From: Clostridia bacterium
Lineage (GTDB): Bacteria > Bacillota_A > Clostridia > Peptostreptococcales > Anaerovoracaceae
Assembly (NCBI GenBank): GCA_024403175.1
Contig: JAKSSI010000002.1
Coordinates: 1 to 18,992, forward strand
DNA: 18,992 nucleotides
Direction of reading: 5' to 3'
Shown here: piece after piece, positions 6,733 to 13,888 of the stretch
How positions within the stretch are numbered: the stretch's first letter is position 1
Layout: the number at the start of each line of letters is the position of its first letter
Translations under genes and position numbers: made by a program
The notes under the pieces: generated by a model
What the model saw: only the letters and a program-made list of their open reading frames with translations
The model's database searches: none
Told to the model about the DNA's origin: nothing

Positions 6733-7890
6733 TTATCTTGTAAGCGACTTTGCTTGCTTTTGTTTATACATTGCTTTGTCGGCTTTTTTAATAAGCTGTT
6801 CAAATTCTTCGTAGCTGTGGCAAATGCCGTTTGCAGTACCGTAGCTGAGACTTAAGCGAACAAGTCCGTTAATTGCCCTTTCAGGTTTGGATAAACGTCC
6901 TTCAACATAATTTGAGAATGCGCTAAAGTCTACATCTCTTTCTTCTCTTACTACAAGAACGAATTCATCTCCACCGTATCTGCAGATAAAACTATGTGGA
7001 AGAGTTTCAGCAGCAGCGTCTTTTAACGCTCTTGAAACTATGGTTAATGCTATGTCGCCGATTGCGTGTCCCATAGTATCATTAATAGTTTTAAACTTAT
7101 CTATGTCGCAGAGAAGAACACTCAGATATACACTTGAATTTGCGATATCGTCGGAGGCTCTTTTCTTAAGGGCATTTCTGTTATTTAAACCAGTTAAATC
7201 GTCTGTAGAAATTTCTTGCTGCAGAGTAGAGAGCGTAATCGTAACGATACTAAGTGTGGCACCGCACTGAGTTGCTGTAACTCCGTAAAATATTACTTGA
7301 ATAATTGCTGCGGCAACAGGCCAAATGAAGAAAGCCATCAGCGGTATGTATTCTCTCTTTTGTGTTAATGATTTTGCATTAATATAGGCACCTACAGCAA
7401 TGCAGAATGCCCAGAGCATATAGCCATAGGATATTATCCAATGAATAAATACTGCCTGTCCTCTTGAATAAGCTACTGGATCTTTTTCTACTGTAAATTC
7501 AAGTCCGGTAAATGGATTAATTAATATTAAAAGAAGCATTACAAGAAGAGGAATCGCTGCAATATTTATGAATTTCTTAGTGTACCCTTCAGGGTGTACA
7601 CATTCATAAACATAGACGAACCATAAGTACGAAGAAAGCGTTATCGACGCATAGTAGATCATATTTGCAATGTGGCAAATATAGTATGCACCTGGAATCG
7701 ATGTTCCTAAGGATGCCCACGCGAATATATCTGAGGCACACATAATTGCAGCAACGATGGTAAGGTATCCAAATATACGTTTTCTACTTCTAGCAATTCC
7801 ATTACTGCCCTTAATGTTAAGGTACATAATAAGCAGGAGCAGTAAGCAGATGATATTTACTTGTATGTAATATAAATTACGTGTATTCAT
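6733..7890 (-). CDS. Membrane-bound diguanylate cyclase (GGDEF)
   Basis: This 385-residue protein probably makes cyclic di-GMP from GTP at the inner face of the membrane. The N-terminal half (about 7-220) holds six or seven hydrophobic segments forming an uncharacterised membrane sensor. The GGDEF domain starts at DDLTGLNNRN (230-239), with metal-binding residues in CDIDKFKTIND (D262, D264) and an intact YGGDEF (305-310). The usual inhibitory RxxD motif five residues before GGDEF is absent (LPHS there), so product inhibition through the I-site is unlikely. No EAL domain is present. The start codon at 7890 has no Shine-Dalgarno site, and a promoter lies so close that the mRNA should be nearly leaderless. 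It is divergent from the ABC importer. The signal it senses is unknown. Confidence 0.93.
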   Translation of the reverse strand: MNTRNLYYIQVNIICLLLLLIMYLNIKGSNGIARSRKRIFGYLTIVAAIMCASDIFAWASLGTSIPGAYYICHIANMIYYASITLSSYLWFVYVYECVHPEGYTKKFINIAAIPLLVMLLLILINPFTGLEFTVEKDPVAYSRGQAVFIHWIISYGYMLWAFCIAVGAYINAKSLTQKREYIPLMAFFIWPVAAAIIQVIFYGVTATQCGATLSIVTITLSTLQQEISTDDLTGLNNRNALKKRASDDIANSSVYLSVLLCDIDKFKTINDTMGHAIGDIALTIVSRALKDAAAETLPHSFICRYGGDEFVLVVREERDVDFSAFSNYVEGRLSKPERAINGLVRLSLSYGTANGICHSYEEFEQLIKKADKAMYKQKQAKSLTR

Positions 7891-7904
7891 AGTAAAGACA
7901 TTTT

Positions 7905-7932
7905 ATCATAAATTGAATGAAGTTTTGTTAAA
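7905..7932 (-). promoter_or_regulatory. Promoter of the diguanylate cyclase gene
   Basis: On the minus strand TTAACA (7927-7932) and TATGAT (7905-7910) are 16 bp apart. An alternative -10, TAAAAT, lies at 7900-7905. Either places transcription start within about 10 bases of the ATG at 7890, leaving almost no leader. Confidence 0.5.
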
Positions 7933-7961
7933 AATTCCAAAATTTTTAACCCCCCTATAGG

Positions 7962-7991
7962 CTTAAATTTTCATAATTCAACTAGTATAAT
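7962..7991 (+). promoter_or_regulatory. Promoter of the ABC importer operon, with a C-run/G-pair motif just upstream
   Basis: A perfect TATAAT (7986-7991) is preceded, after 18 bp, by CTTAAA (7962-7967), a weak -35. CCCCCCTATAGG (7950-7961) abuts the -35 and resembles the core of the CsoR-like palindrome at 2726-2742. Because TATAAT overlaps the first possible ATG (7990), transcription must begin near 7998, which puts translation start at 8014. Confidence 0.55.
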
Positions 7992-8013
7992 GAACCATGC
8001 TACGGTGAAAAAT

Positions 8014-9078
8014 ATGAATAACACGCAAATAAATATAAAAAATCAGGTAAAAAGAAAGCGCCTATATTTATTGGCACTTTTGATTATTACCGTTATATTG
8101 GCATGGGTATGCCTTTTTGTTGGGTCTTCACATATGAGTTTTTCTCAGTGTGTAGATGCTCTTCTTAAAAGAGGTTCTGCAGGTCAGATTAGAATTATTT
8201 GGAATATTAGAATCCCAAGAGTTTTAGCCGCAATTATTGCCGGCGCTGGCCTTGCAATTTCTGGTCTTATTATGCAGACCACTTTAAACAACCAAATGGC
8301 ATCTCCATCTACCCTTGGAGTATCCAATGCGGCAGTATTCGGAGCAAATCTTTCAATAATTGCATTTGCGGGCGGTTTTCTCTCCACGGGCAACAATCTT
8401 ACAAACTATACCGTTGGAGCGAATCCATATGCTACAAGCCTGTTAGCATTCTTGTTCTCCATTTGTTCCATATTAATGATTCTTGCCCTTTGCCGCCTTC
8501 GCGCATACAGCCCTGGTGTTGTAGTTTTGGCAGGAATTGCAATGGGTTCTGTTTGGACCGCTGCCACAACTATACTTCAGTTCTATGCTACAGATGTTGG
8601 TCTTAGTGCTGCAGTTGTATGGAGCTTTGGCGATTTGGGTAGAGCCACATACAAGACAGATGCAATTATGCTGGTTGTTGTTCTTGCGGGCGCAATTTTC
8701 TTCCGTCTTATGGCTTGGCAGTTTAATGCCCTCATAAACGGAGAAGCAGTTTCCAAAACCATGGGCGTAAATGTAGAACGCTTAAGATTTGCATCCATGC
8801 TTTTAGCATCCTTAATTACAGCTGTTTGTGTATCCTTCCTCGGAGTAATTGGTTTTGTTGGCATCATTTGCCCACATGTTACTAAGAAAATTTTGGGTCA
8901 GGATCATAGATATACAGTGCCTGCTACTCTTCTAACCGGAAGTATTTTACTTTTGGCAGCAGACACATTTTCAAGAAGCATGGGAAGTGGAGCAGCCCTT
9001 CCTGTAGGTGCTATTACATCACTTCTTGGCGCGCCGTTCTTTATTGCTATCATCTTTGGTAAGAAAGGAGGCCGCTAA
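8014..9078 (+). CDS. FecCD/BtuC-type ABC transporter permease
   Basis: This 354-residue polytopic membrane protein of the FecCD family forms, as a dimer, the channel of an importer for iron-siderophore, haem or corrinoid-type substrates. It has a first membrane segment at about 15-38, the characteristic RIPRVLAAIIAGAGLAISG stretch, an LGVSNAAVFGA motif, a late LGVIGFVGIICPHVTKK coupling region, and about nine to ten hydrophobic segments in all. ATG 8014 is preferred to ATG 7990, which overlaps the TATAAT box; GGTGA (8005-8009) is a fair ribosome binding site for 8014. The stop overlaps the next start (TAATG). Membership in the family is certain; the substrate is not known. Confidence 0.92.
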   Translation: MNNTQINIKNQVKRKRLYLLALLIITVILAWVCLFVGSSHMSFSQCVDALLKRGSAGQIRIIWNIRIPRVLAAIIAGAGLAISGLIMQTTLNNQMASPSTLGVSNAAVFGANLSIIAFAGGFLSTGNNLTNYTVGANPYATSLLAFLFSICSILMILALCRLRAYSPGVVVLAGIAMGSVWTAATTILQFYATDVGLSAAVVWSFGDLGRATYKTDAIMLVVVLAGAIFFRLMAWQFNALINGEAVSKTMGVNVERLRFASMLLASLITAVCVSFLGVIGFVGIICPHVTKKILGQDHRYTVPATLLTGSILLLAADTFSRSMGSGAALPVGAITSLLGAPFFIAIIFGKKGGR

Positions 9079-9848
9079 TGCTTAAAGCAGAAAATATCGT
9101 TTTTAGATATAAAAAGAACATGCCTCCTACTTTAAAAGGGGTAAGCTTAGAACTTGAGCAAGGCCAAATTGGCGTTGTTTTAGGTAAGAACGGCTCCGGT
9201 AAAACTACCCTGTTTAGAAACCTTTTGGGTCTTCATTCACCGCAGCAAGGCAGCGTTAGTTTTAACGGAGTCAATGTTCTAAAGATGAATAGACGCGAAA
9301 AAGCAAAGCTAATTGCATTCGTGCCTCAAGACATCCGGTTTGGTGATTTTACAGTGTTTGATGCCATTTTAATGGGTCGAATCGCCTATTTTGGATTAGA
9401 AGCAGGCGAAAACGACTATAAAAAGGTAGAAAACATCATCGAGGAGATGAATCTAACCGCTTTGGCCGACCGCAGCGTGGAAGAACTTTCCGGCGGCGAA
9501 CGTCAAAAAATCGCCATTGCTCGTGCCATGGCGCAAGAGCCAAAGCTGATGATTTTCGACGAACCAACAGGAAACTTAGACATTGCCAACGAGCAGCTTA
9601 TCATTAGAGAAGCAAAGAAATTATCTAGAGAAAACAATATTAGTATCCTAACTTCTTTACACGATTTAAATCAGGCGCTTTACCTTGGCGACAAATTCTT
9701 CTTTATGAAAGAAGGCGAACTCAAGTACACCTGCACAAAGGAAGAAATCACAGAAGATATCATAAAAGACATTTACGGTATTACCGTCAAAATAGTAGAG
9801 ATTGATAATCAAAAAATAATATTGGGGGAAAATCATTATGAACTTTAA
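9078..9848 (+). CDS. FecE/BtuD-type ABC transporter ATP-binding protein
   Basis: This 256-residue ATPase drives the importer. It has Walker A GKNGSGKTT (36-44), a Q-loop in FVPQDI, the signature LSGGERQKIAIARAM, Walker B LMIFDEPTG with the catalytic Glu, and the H-loop HD in TSLHDLNQ. All motifs are intact. AAAGGAGG lies directly before the overlapping TAATG. The stop overlaps the start of the binding-protein gene by 11 bases. Permease, ATPase and binding protein thus form one tightly coupled operon, with the binding protein last rather than first. Confidence 0.95.
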   Translation: MLKAENIVFRYKKNMPPTLKGVSLELEQGQIGVVLGKNGSGKTTLFRNLLGLHSPQQGSVSFNGVNVLKMNRREKAKLIAFVPQDIRFGDFTVFDAILMGRIAYFGLEAGENDYKKVENIIEEMNLTALADRSVEELSGGERQKIAIARAMAQEPKLMIFDEPTGNLDIANEQLIIREAKKLSRENNISILTSLHDLNQALYLGDKFFFMKEGELKYTCTKEEITEDIIKDIYGITVKIVEIDNQKIILGENHYEL

Positions 9849-11004
9849 GAAAATCCTATCCCTGGTTTTGGCACTTACATTTTGCCTTGGCGTAGTAGCT
9901 TGCGGCAAAAAGGAAGTTCAAGAACCAGCTCCACAGGTTCCAGAAACAGTTAAAGTAACAGATATGATCGGTAGAGAAGTAGAAGTTACTCCAGGCGAAT
10001 ACAAGAGAGTAGTTTGTATCGGGGCAGGCGCACTAAGAATGTATAGCTACATTGGAGATGCAAAACTTCTCGGCGGCGTTGAAGATATCGACAACACAAG
10101 CCTTTCCGAACGTCCAAAGATGTTTGATTCTGTTGCCAGACCATATCTTATGGCTTTCGGCGATACATTTAAGACTCTTCCATCTTGCGGCGTTGGTGGC
10201 CCACAGGCTCAGACAGCTGAAGCAGAAAAGATCCTTTCCTGCAACCCAGACATTGTCATTTCCGAATATGAAGACGTAGAAAAGGCAGATGCTCTTCAGA
10301 AACAGCTTGGTGTTCCAGTAATTACACTCAAGGCTGGCCCACAGGCAGTATTTGATGATGCATTCAAGGGCTCCATGACACTTCTTGGAAAGATCTTCAA
10401 GGAAGAAAAGAAGGCTGAAACACTTATCGCATTTGTAGATGCTCAGGCAGCAGACCTTGCAAAGAGAGTTTCCGGTATTAATGATGCAGATAAGCCAAGC
10501 GTATATATTTGCGGTCTTGGTAACTGGGGAACAACAAACCACCTTATGACGGCCGAATCTTTCGTATGCTTACAAAAGGCAGGCGTTAAGAGCGCAATTA
10601 CAGGTCTTGGTGCAGGAATTAAGCCTATCGAACAGGAAAAGTTTGTAGCTATCGGCCAGGATATGGACATTATCATTATGGACGCAGCTGCAGTTAAGAA
10701 TATTAAGCCTCTTTATAAAGAAGATCCAAAGATGTTCGACACATGCAAGGCATGGCAGAACGGCGAAGTATACCTTGAAATGGCATACAATGCATATTAT
10801 ACAAACTTTGAAATTGCACTTGCAAATACATGGGCAATTGCAAAGACAGTATATCCAGACCAGTTTGCCGACGTTGATATGACAGCAAAAACAAACGAAA
10901 TTACAAAGGCATTCCTCGGAAAAGAACTTGCAAAGGAAATCTTTGCAATGCCTGGAAGCTTTGGCGGATATGTAAAGATTGATACAACAAGTTTCTTCAA
11001 TTAA
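9838..11004 (+). CDS. Substrate-binding lipoprotein of the FecCD-type importer
   Basis: This 388-residue periplasmic-type binding protein is lipid-anchored to the outer membrane face of the cell. The signal peptide ends in the lipobox VVAC with Cys22, followed by a charged/proline linker. The mature part starts with the conserved VTDMIGREVEVTPG of the FepB/TroA-like class, with an IVISEY strand and a long central helix typical of this fold. It is somewhat longer than the average of about 330 residues. The start lies within the preceding gene, with GGGGGA as ribosome binding site. A terminator follows. Iron-chelate, haem and cobalamin are all possible ligands; nothing in the sequence or neighbours decides between them. 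Confidence 0.9.
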   Translation: MNFKKILSLVLALTFCLGVVACGKKEVQEPAPQVPETVKVTDMIGREVEVTPGEYKRVVCIGAGALRMYSYIGDAKLLGGVEDIDNTSLSERPKMFDSVARPYLMAFGDTFKTLPSCGVGGPQAQTAEAEKILSCNPDIVISEYEDVEKADALQKQLGVPVITLKAGPQAVFDDAFKGSMTLLGKIFKEEKKAETLIAFVDAQAADLAKRVSGINDADKPSVYICGLGNWGTTNHLMTAESFVCLQKAGVKSAITGLGAGIKPIEQEKFVAIGQDMDIIIMDAAAVKNIKPLYKEDPKMFDTCKAWQNGEVYLEMAYNAYYTNFEIALANTWAIAKTVYPDQFADVDMTAKTNEITKAFLGKELAKEIFAMPGSFGGYVKIDTTSFFN

Positions 11005-11042
11005 TTAAATTGAGAACTTCAAGTATAACAGCAATAAAAAAG

Positions 11043-11073
11043 CAAGGCCCATTACCCATCGCCTTGTTTTTTT
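11043..11073. terminator. Bidirectional terminator between importer operon and tRNA gene
   Basis: CAAGGC (11043-11048) pairs with GCCTTG (11061-11066) across a 12-base loop, followed by seven T on the plus strand and preceded by six A. It ends the importer operon and, read on the minus strand, the tRNA transcript. Confidence 0.8.
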
Positions 11074-11084
11074 ATTGAAATATC

Positions 11085-11159
11085 TGGCCTCCCCGAAGGG
11101 AATCGAACCCCCAACAAAGCTTTAGGAGAGCTCCGTTATATCCATTTAACTACGAGGAG
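11085..11159 (-). tRNA. tRNA-Arg, anticodon CCT
   Basis: The minus strand folds as a 75-base tRNA with encoded CCA. The acceptor CTCCTCG pairs with CGGGGAG (one G-T pair), and the discriminator is G. The D arm GTTAAATGGATATAAC is typical of bacterial tRNA-Arg(CCT). The anticodon stem GAGCT/AGCTT encloses the loop CTCCTAA with anticodon CCT, and the T loop is TTCGATT. It reads AGG codons; AGA dominates in the neighbouring genes. Confidence 0.95.
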
Positions 11160-11225
11160 GCATTTTTTATAATCTACTATATATTATTGCCCAAAAAAGC
11201 ACTTTAAGTCAATCACATTTTATAG

Positions 11226-11231
11226 TATAAT
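11226..11231 (+). promoter_or_regulatory. -10 box of tadA, implying a leaderless mRNA
   Basis: TATAAT ends only 10 bp before the tadA ATG, so transcription should begin about 3-4 bases upstream of, or at, the start codon. No good -35 is seen (CTTTAA, 18 bp upstream, is the best), and no Shine-Dalgarno site is present. Confidence 0.5.
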
Positions 11232-11241
11232 AATTAGACCT

Positions 11242-11643
11242 ATGGACGAATTTTTTATGAGAGAAGCCCTCATTGAGGCAGAAAAAGCATACAGCAAAAA
11301 AGAAGTACCTATCGGTGCTGTTGTTGTTTGCAATGGCCAAGTTGTGGGAAGGGGTCACGATATAATGGAAACAGACAAAGACCCTACCTGTCATGCAGAA
11401 ATTACAGCCATAAGACAAGCCTGCAAAGCGCTCGATAAATGGCGCCTTACAGACTGTGATTTATACATCACAACAGATCCTTGTCCAATGTGCAGCGGAG
11501 CCATTAACTTGGCAAGATTCGCAAATGTATACGTTGGCACAAGAGACGGTATACTCGCTACCGAGTGCGCATCCATAATAAAAAACTTGTTTAAGGAACT
11601 GCGCATAGAAGATAAACTACGTAAATCGGAGGAAGTTAAATAA
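11242..11643 (+). CDS. tadA: tRNA-specific adenosine deaminase TadA
   Basis: This 133-residue zinc enzyme converts A34 to inosine in the tRNA-Arg(ACG) anticodon. HAE (51-53) supplies a zinc ligand and the catalytic Glu53; PCPMC (80-84) supplies zinc ligands C81 and C84. The N-terminus MDEFFMREAL matches the family start, so ATG 11242 is preferred over ATG 11257. It is slightly shorter than the usual 150 residues, with a reduced C-terminal helix. It lies just downstream of a divergently oriented tRNA-Arg, and its stop overlaps the start of the next gene (TAATG), suggesting translational coupling to an unrelated membrane protein. Confidence 0.95.
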   Translation: MDEFFMREALIEAEKAYSKKEVPIGAVVVCNGQVVGRGHDIMETDKDPTCHAEITAIRQACKALDKWRLTDCDLYITTDPCPMCSGAINLARFANVYVGTRDGILATECASIIKNLFKELRIEDKLRKSEEVK

Positions 11644-12590
11644 TGAAAAAATTACTTGCAACAATCAGCCTTGTCCTTATTCTGGCAATGGCATGTGCTC
11701 CAATGGCATTTGCAAGCGGTCTCGAAGTAACAGGTATTACACCTGCAGATGGCAAAGGCGGTCTTCAGAATACAAACATCGCTGTAAAGGTTAAGTTTAA
11801 CGAAGATGTTTCTTCAGAAGCAAATGATGCTGTAAACCAGGCAAAGTTTGTTCTCAAATCTTCTCCAGATGCAGATGGTAAGGTTACTGAATATTCCTAC
11901 GCAGCAGGAAACGTAAAGGTGGTTCACTCCGATAAGTATCCAAACGAACTTTGGTACATCTTAGATGCTACAATCGAACCAAATTCTCAGTACACAGTAG
12001 AACTTCTGCCAGGCGTTAAGGCAACATCCGGCAATACTTTAGATAAGGCGTTCACATCCACCTTCAAAACAAGAAATGCAAAGACAGACGGTCTCATTTC
12101 TACATTCATGATGGTTGGTATGATGGTAGTAATGGTAATGGCTACATCTAAGGCTGCAAAGGCAGCTGCAGGTGAAGCAGCAGATCCAAAGGCTGTTGCA
12201 GCTCAGAAGAAGACAATAGAATTGAATCCTTACAAGCTTGCTAAGGAAAAGAATATTTCTTTAGACGAAGCAAAAGCTATCGTTGAAAAGGAAAAGGCAA
12301 AGATTGAAAAGGAAAGAGCAAAGGCTGAAGCTGAAGCTGCAAGAAAAGAAGCTGCTCGTCAGGCAGAAATCGAAGCAATGGAAGCAAAGCTTGAAGCAGA
12401 GCTCGAAGCTCAGAGAAAAGCTTGCCTCTACCACGTAAAGGGTCCAAAGTCCATTACAGCTACAGGCAGAGAAGTTCCAAAGGCTGTTACAAAGCAGAAG
12501 AAGCACAGCGCAGCAGTTAAGGCTGCAAAGATAGCAACTGCTGAAAAGGAAAGAGAACTTAACAGCAAGGGCAAGAAGTCCAAGAAGTAA
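11643..12590 (+). CDS. Secreted/anchored Big_5 (SbsA Ig-like) protein with charged coiled-coil tail
   Basis: This 315-residue protein has no known function. A Sec signal peptide covers residues 1-25 (AFASG cleavage region). Residues 28-143 form one bacterial Ig-like domain of SbsA/Big_5 type (VTGITPADGKGG start, KVKFNEDVSS, FTSTFKTRN end). A Met/Val-rich hydrophobic segment (about 151-168) is probably membrane-spanning. The tail from about 170 is rich in Ala, Lys and Glu, with a long predicted coiled coil (about 205-260), and ends strongly basic. The topology would place the Ig-like domain outside and the tail in the cytoplasm. GGAGG precedes the start, which overlaps the tadA stop. It could be an envelope-linked scaffold, but this is a guess. 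Confidence 0.75.
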   Translation: MKKLLATISLVLILAMACAPMAFASGLEVTGITPADGKGGLQNTNIAVKVKFNEDVSSEANDAVNQAKFVLKSSPDADGKVTEYSYAAGNVKVVHSDKYPNELWYILDATIEPNSQYTVELLPGVKATSGNTLDKAFTSTFKTRNAKTDGLISTFMMVGMMVVMVMATSKAAKAAAGEAADPKAVAAQKKTIELNPYKLAKEKNISLDEAKAIVEKEKAKIEKERAKAEAEAARKEAARQAEIEAMEAKLEAELEAQRKACLYHVKGPKSITATGREVPKAVTKQKKHSAAVKAAKIATAEKERELNSKGKKSKK

Positions 12591-12609
12591 TTAAATTAAA
12601 TTAAATATG

Positions 12610-12638
12610 GAGGACTGATCGAAAGGTCAGTCCTTTTT
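12610..12638 (+). terminator. Rho-independent terminator after the Ig-like protein gene
   Basis: AGGACTGA (12611-12618) pairs with TCAGTCCT (12627-12634). The stem extends by two pairs to a GAAA tetraloop and is followed by five T. It lies 20 bases after the stop. Confidence 0.9.
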
Positions 12639-12665
12639 AATCGAAGAATTAGGAGAAAAGTTTTC

Positions 12666-13394
12666 ATGAAAGATGGAAACAAAAAATTAGTGCTTACTGG
12701 CATGAAAGATGGTATTCCAATTGGCCTTGGATACTTTGCCGTAGCATTTTCTTTGGGCATTGCCGCATCTAATGCTGGAATGAATGCTCTTCAAGGCTTT
12801 GTAATGTCTTTCTTTACAATTGCCTCCGCTGGTGAATACGCCGGCATTTCTGCAGTGGCTTCTAATGCCACCTACGTAGAAATGGCTGTATTAATTCTTG
12901 TAGCAAATGCAAGATATCTTCTTATGAGTACAGCCCTTAGCCAAAAGCTTAGCCCAAAACTTCCTTTAAGCCATAGAATCGGAATAGGCTTTGGTATTAC
13001 AGATGAAATTTTCGGTATAAACATTGCTCAGCCGTATCCATTAAATCCAATTTATACATACGGCGCTTACGTAACAACAATTCCTCTTTGGGCTTTCGGT
13101 ACCTCTGCAGGAATCGTTGCTGGAAACATTTTGCCAGACACCTTAGTGTATGCGCTTAGTGCATCAATCTTTGGTATGTTCCTTGCGATTGTTGTACCAC
13201 CAAGCAAGAAGGATAGACGCATCTTTATAGTTGTGCTTGCAAGCTTTGCTATTAGCTGCCTTGTATACTTTACACCGCTTAGACAGATGCTTTCAGAATC
13301 CATTAGAATTATAGTTCTTACACTTATTATCTCCGCAGCTGCGGCAATTATCTTCCCAAGAGAAGACGAAGCAGAAAAGGAGGAAAATCAGTAA
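12666..13394 (+). CDS. azlC: AzlC family branched-chain amino acid exporter, large subunit
   Basis: This 242-residue membrane protein works with AzlD in efflux of branched-chain amino acids (in Bacillus also 4-azaleucine). It shows the family start GIPIGLGYFAVAFSLGIAA, the AGEYAGISAV segment, and a conserved NARYLLMSTALS region near residues 80-92, with about six hydrophobic segments and a short acidic C-terminus. TTAGGAG lies at a good distance before ATG 12666. The stop overlaps the azlD start, which is the usual arrangement. No Lrp/AzlB regulator gene is nearby. Confidence 0.95.
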   Translation: MKDGNKKLVLTGMKDGIPIGLGYFAVAFSLGIAASNAGMNALQGFVMSFFTIASAGEYAGISAVASNATYVEMAVLILVANARYLLMSTALSQKLSPKLPLSHRIGIGFGITDEIFGINIAQPYPLNPIYTYGAYVTTIPLWAFGTSAGIVAGNILPDTLVYALSASIFGMFLAIVVPPSKKDRRIFIVVLASFAISCLVYFTPLRQMLSESIRIIVLTLIISAAAAIIFPREDEAEKEENQ

Positions 13395-13708
13395 TGACAC
13401 ATAATATTTGGATTTACATATTCGTTATGGCATTTGTAAGCTTCCTTTTAAGAGTGCTTCCTGTAACCCTTATTAAAGGTCAGATTACAAATAAATTTAT
13501 TAGATCAATTCTTTTCTATCTGCCATACGTTACACTGTCTGTTATGACAGTTCCGGCTATCTTCTATGTAACAGATAAGCCGCTTGCAGGCATTGTAGCT
13601 TTGATAGTAACTTGCATTGTTGCATGGGTTACATCAAATCTTTTCTTGTCTGCCGTTGTAGCCAGCGCCACAGTTTATATCGTGTATCTGCTGCTCAGCA
13701 TAATGTAA
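13394..13708 (+). CDS. azlD: AzlD family branched-chain amino acid exporter, small subunit
   Basis: This 104-residue protein with four hydrophobic segments is the obligate partner of AzlC. It has the typical FLLRVLPVTLI motif and a following SILFYLPYVTLSVMTVPAIF stretch. GGAGG-like bases precede the ATG, which overlaps the azlC stop. Its last 75 coding bases overlap, antiparallel, the 3' end of the YolD-like gene on the minus strand. No terminator hairpin is visible after the stop. Confidence 0.93.
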   Translation: MTHNIWIYIFVMAFVSFLLRVLPVTLIKGQITNKFIRSILFYLPYVTLSVMTVPAIFYVTDKPLAGIVALIVTCIVAWVTSNLFLSAVVASATVYIVYLLLSIM

Positions 13709-13888
13709 AAACAAAACCTCTTTTTCTGTTTGTCCGTATTCTGCAAACTCTTCCTGAACTTCGGCAAGAGCTTCTCTTAAACCAGGAAGGGCATCGAAAG
13801 GCAAATAAATTTTTGCGCGGTCCGCGGCAGGCATATGAACATGTTTTAAGAGCTGATGCCTTTTCGGGGTTAAATTTAGTTTATCCAC
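13634..13888 (-). CDS. Short YolD-like protein, downstream of the Y-family polymerase
   Basis: This 84-residue gene starts at GTG 13888, eight bases inside the end of the polymerase gene, with GGGGGT six bases upstream as ribosome binding site. HMPAADRAKIYLPFDALPGL matches the clostridial YolD-like signature (MSxxDRAAQFxPFxALxGY), followed by an amphipathic helix. YolD-like genes often follow Y-family polymerases and resemble UmuD in context only. The family's longer C-terminal part (usual total about 110-130 residues) is missing; the last 25 codons run antiparallel through azlD. The gene may therefore be a truncated but expressed form. The domain call rests on one motif and the context. Confidence 0.7.
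   Translation of the reverse strand: MDKLNLTPKRHQLLKHVHMPAADRAKIYLPFDALPGLREALAEVQEEFAEYGQTEKEVLFLHYAEQQIHDINCGAGYNGRQEKI

Noticed and set aside
7990..8013. ATG 7990 as start of the permease
   Set aside because: It overlaps the TATAAT box, so it should not be in the mRNA; 8014 has GGTGA upstream.
10033..10542. 169-codon minus-strand frame inside the binding-protein gene
   Set aside because: It is antisense to a complete lipoprotein gene; the Cys-rich low-complexity composition is typical of a shadow frame.
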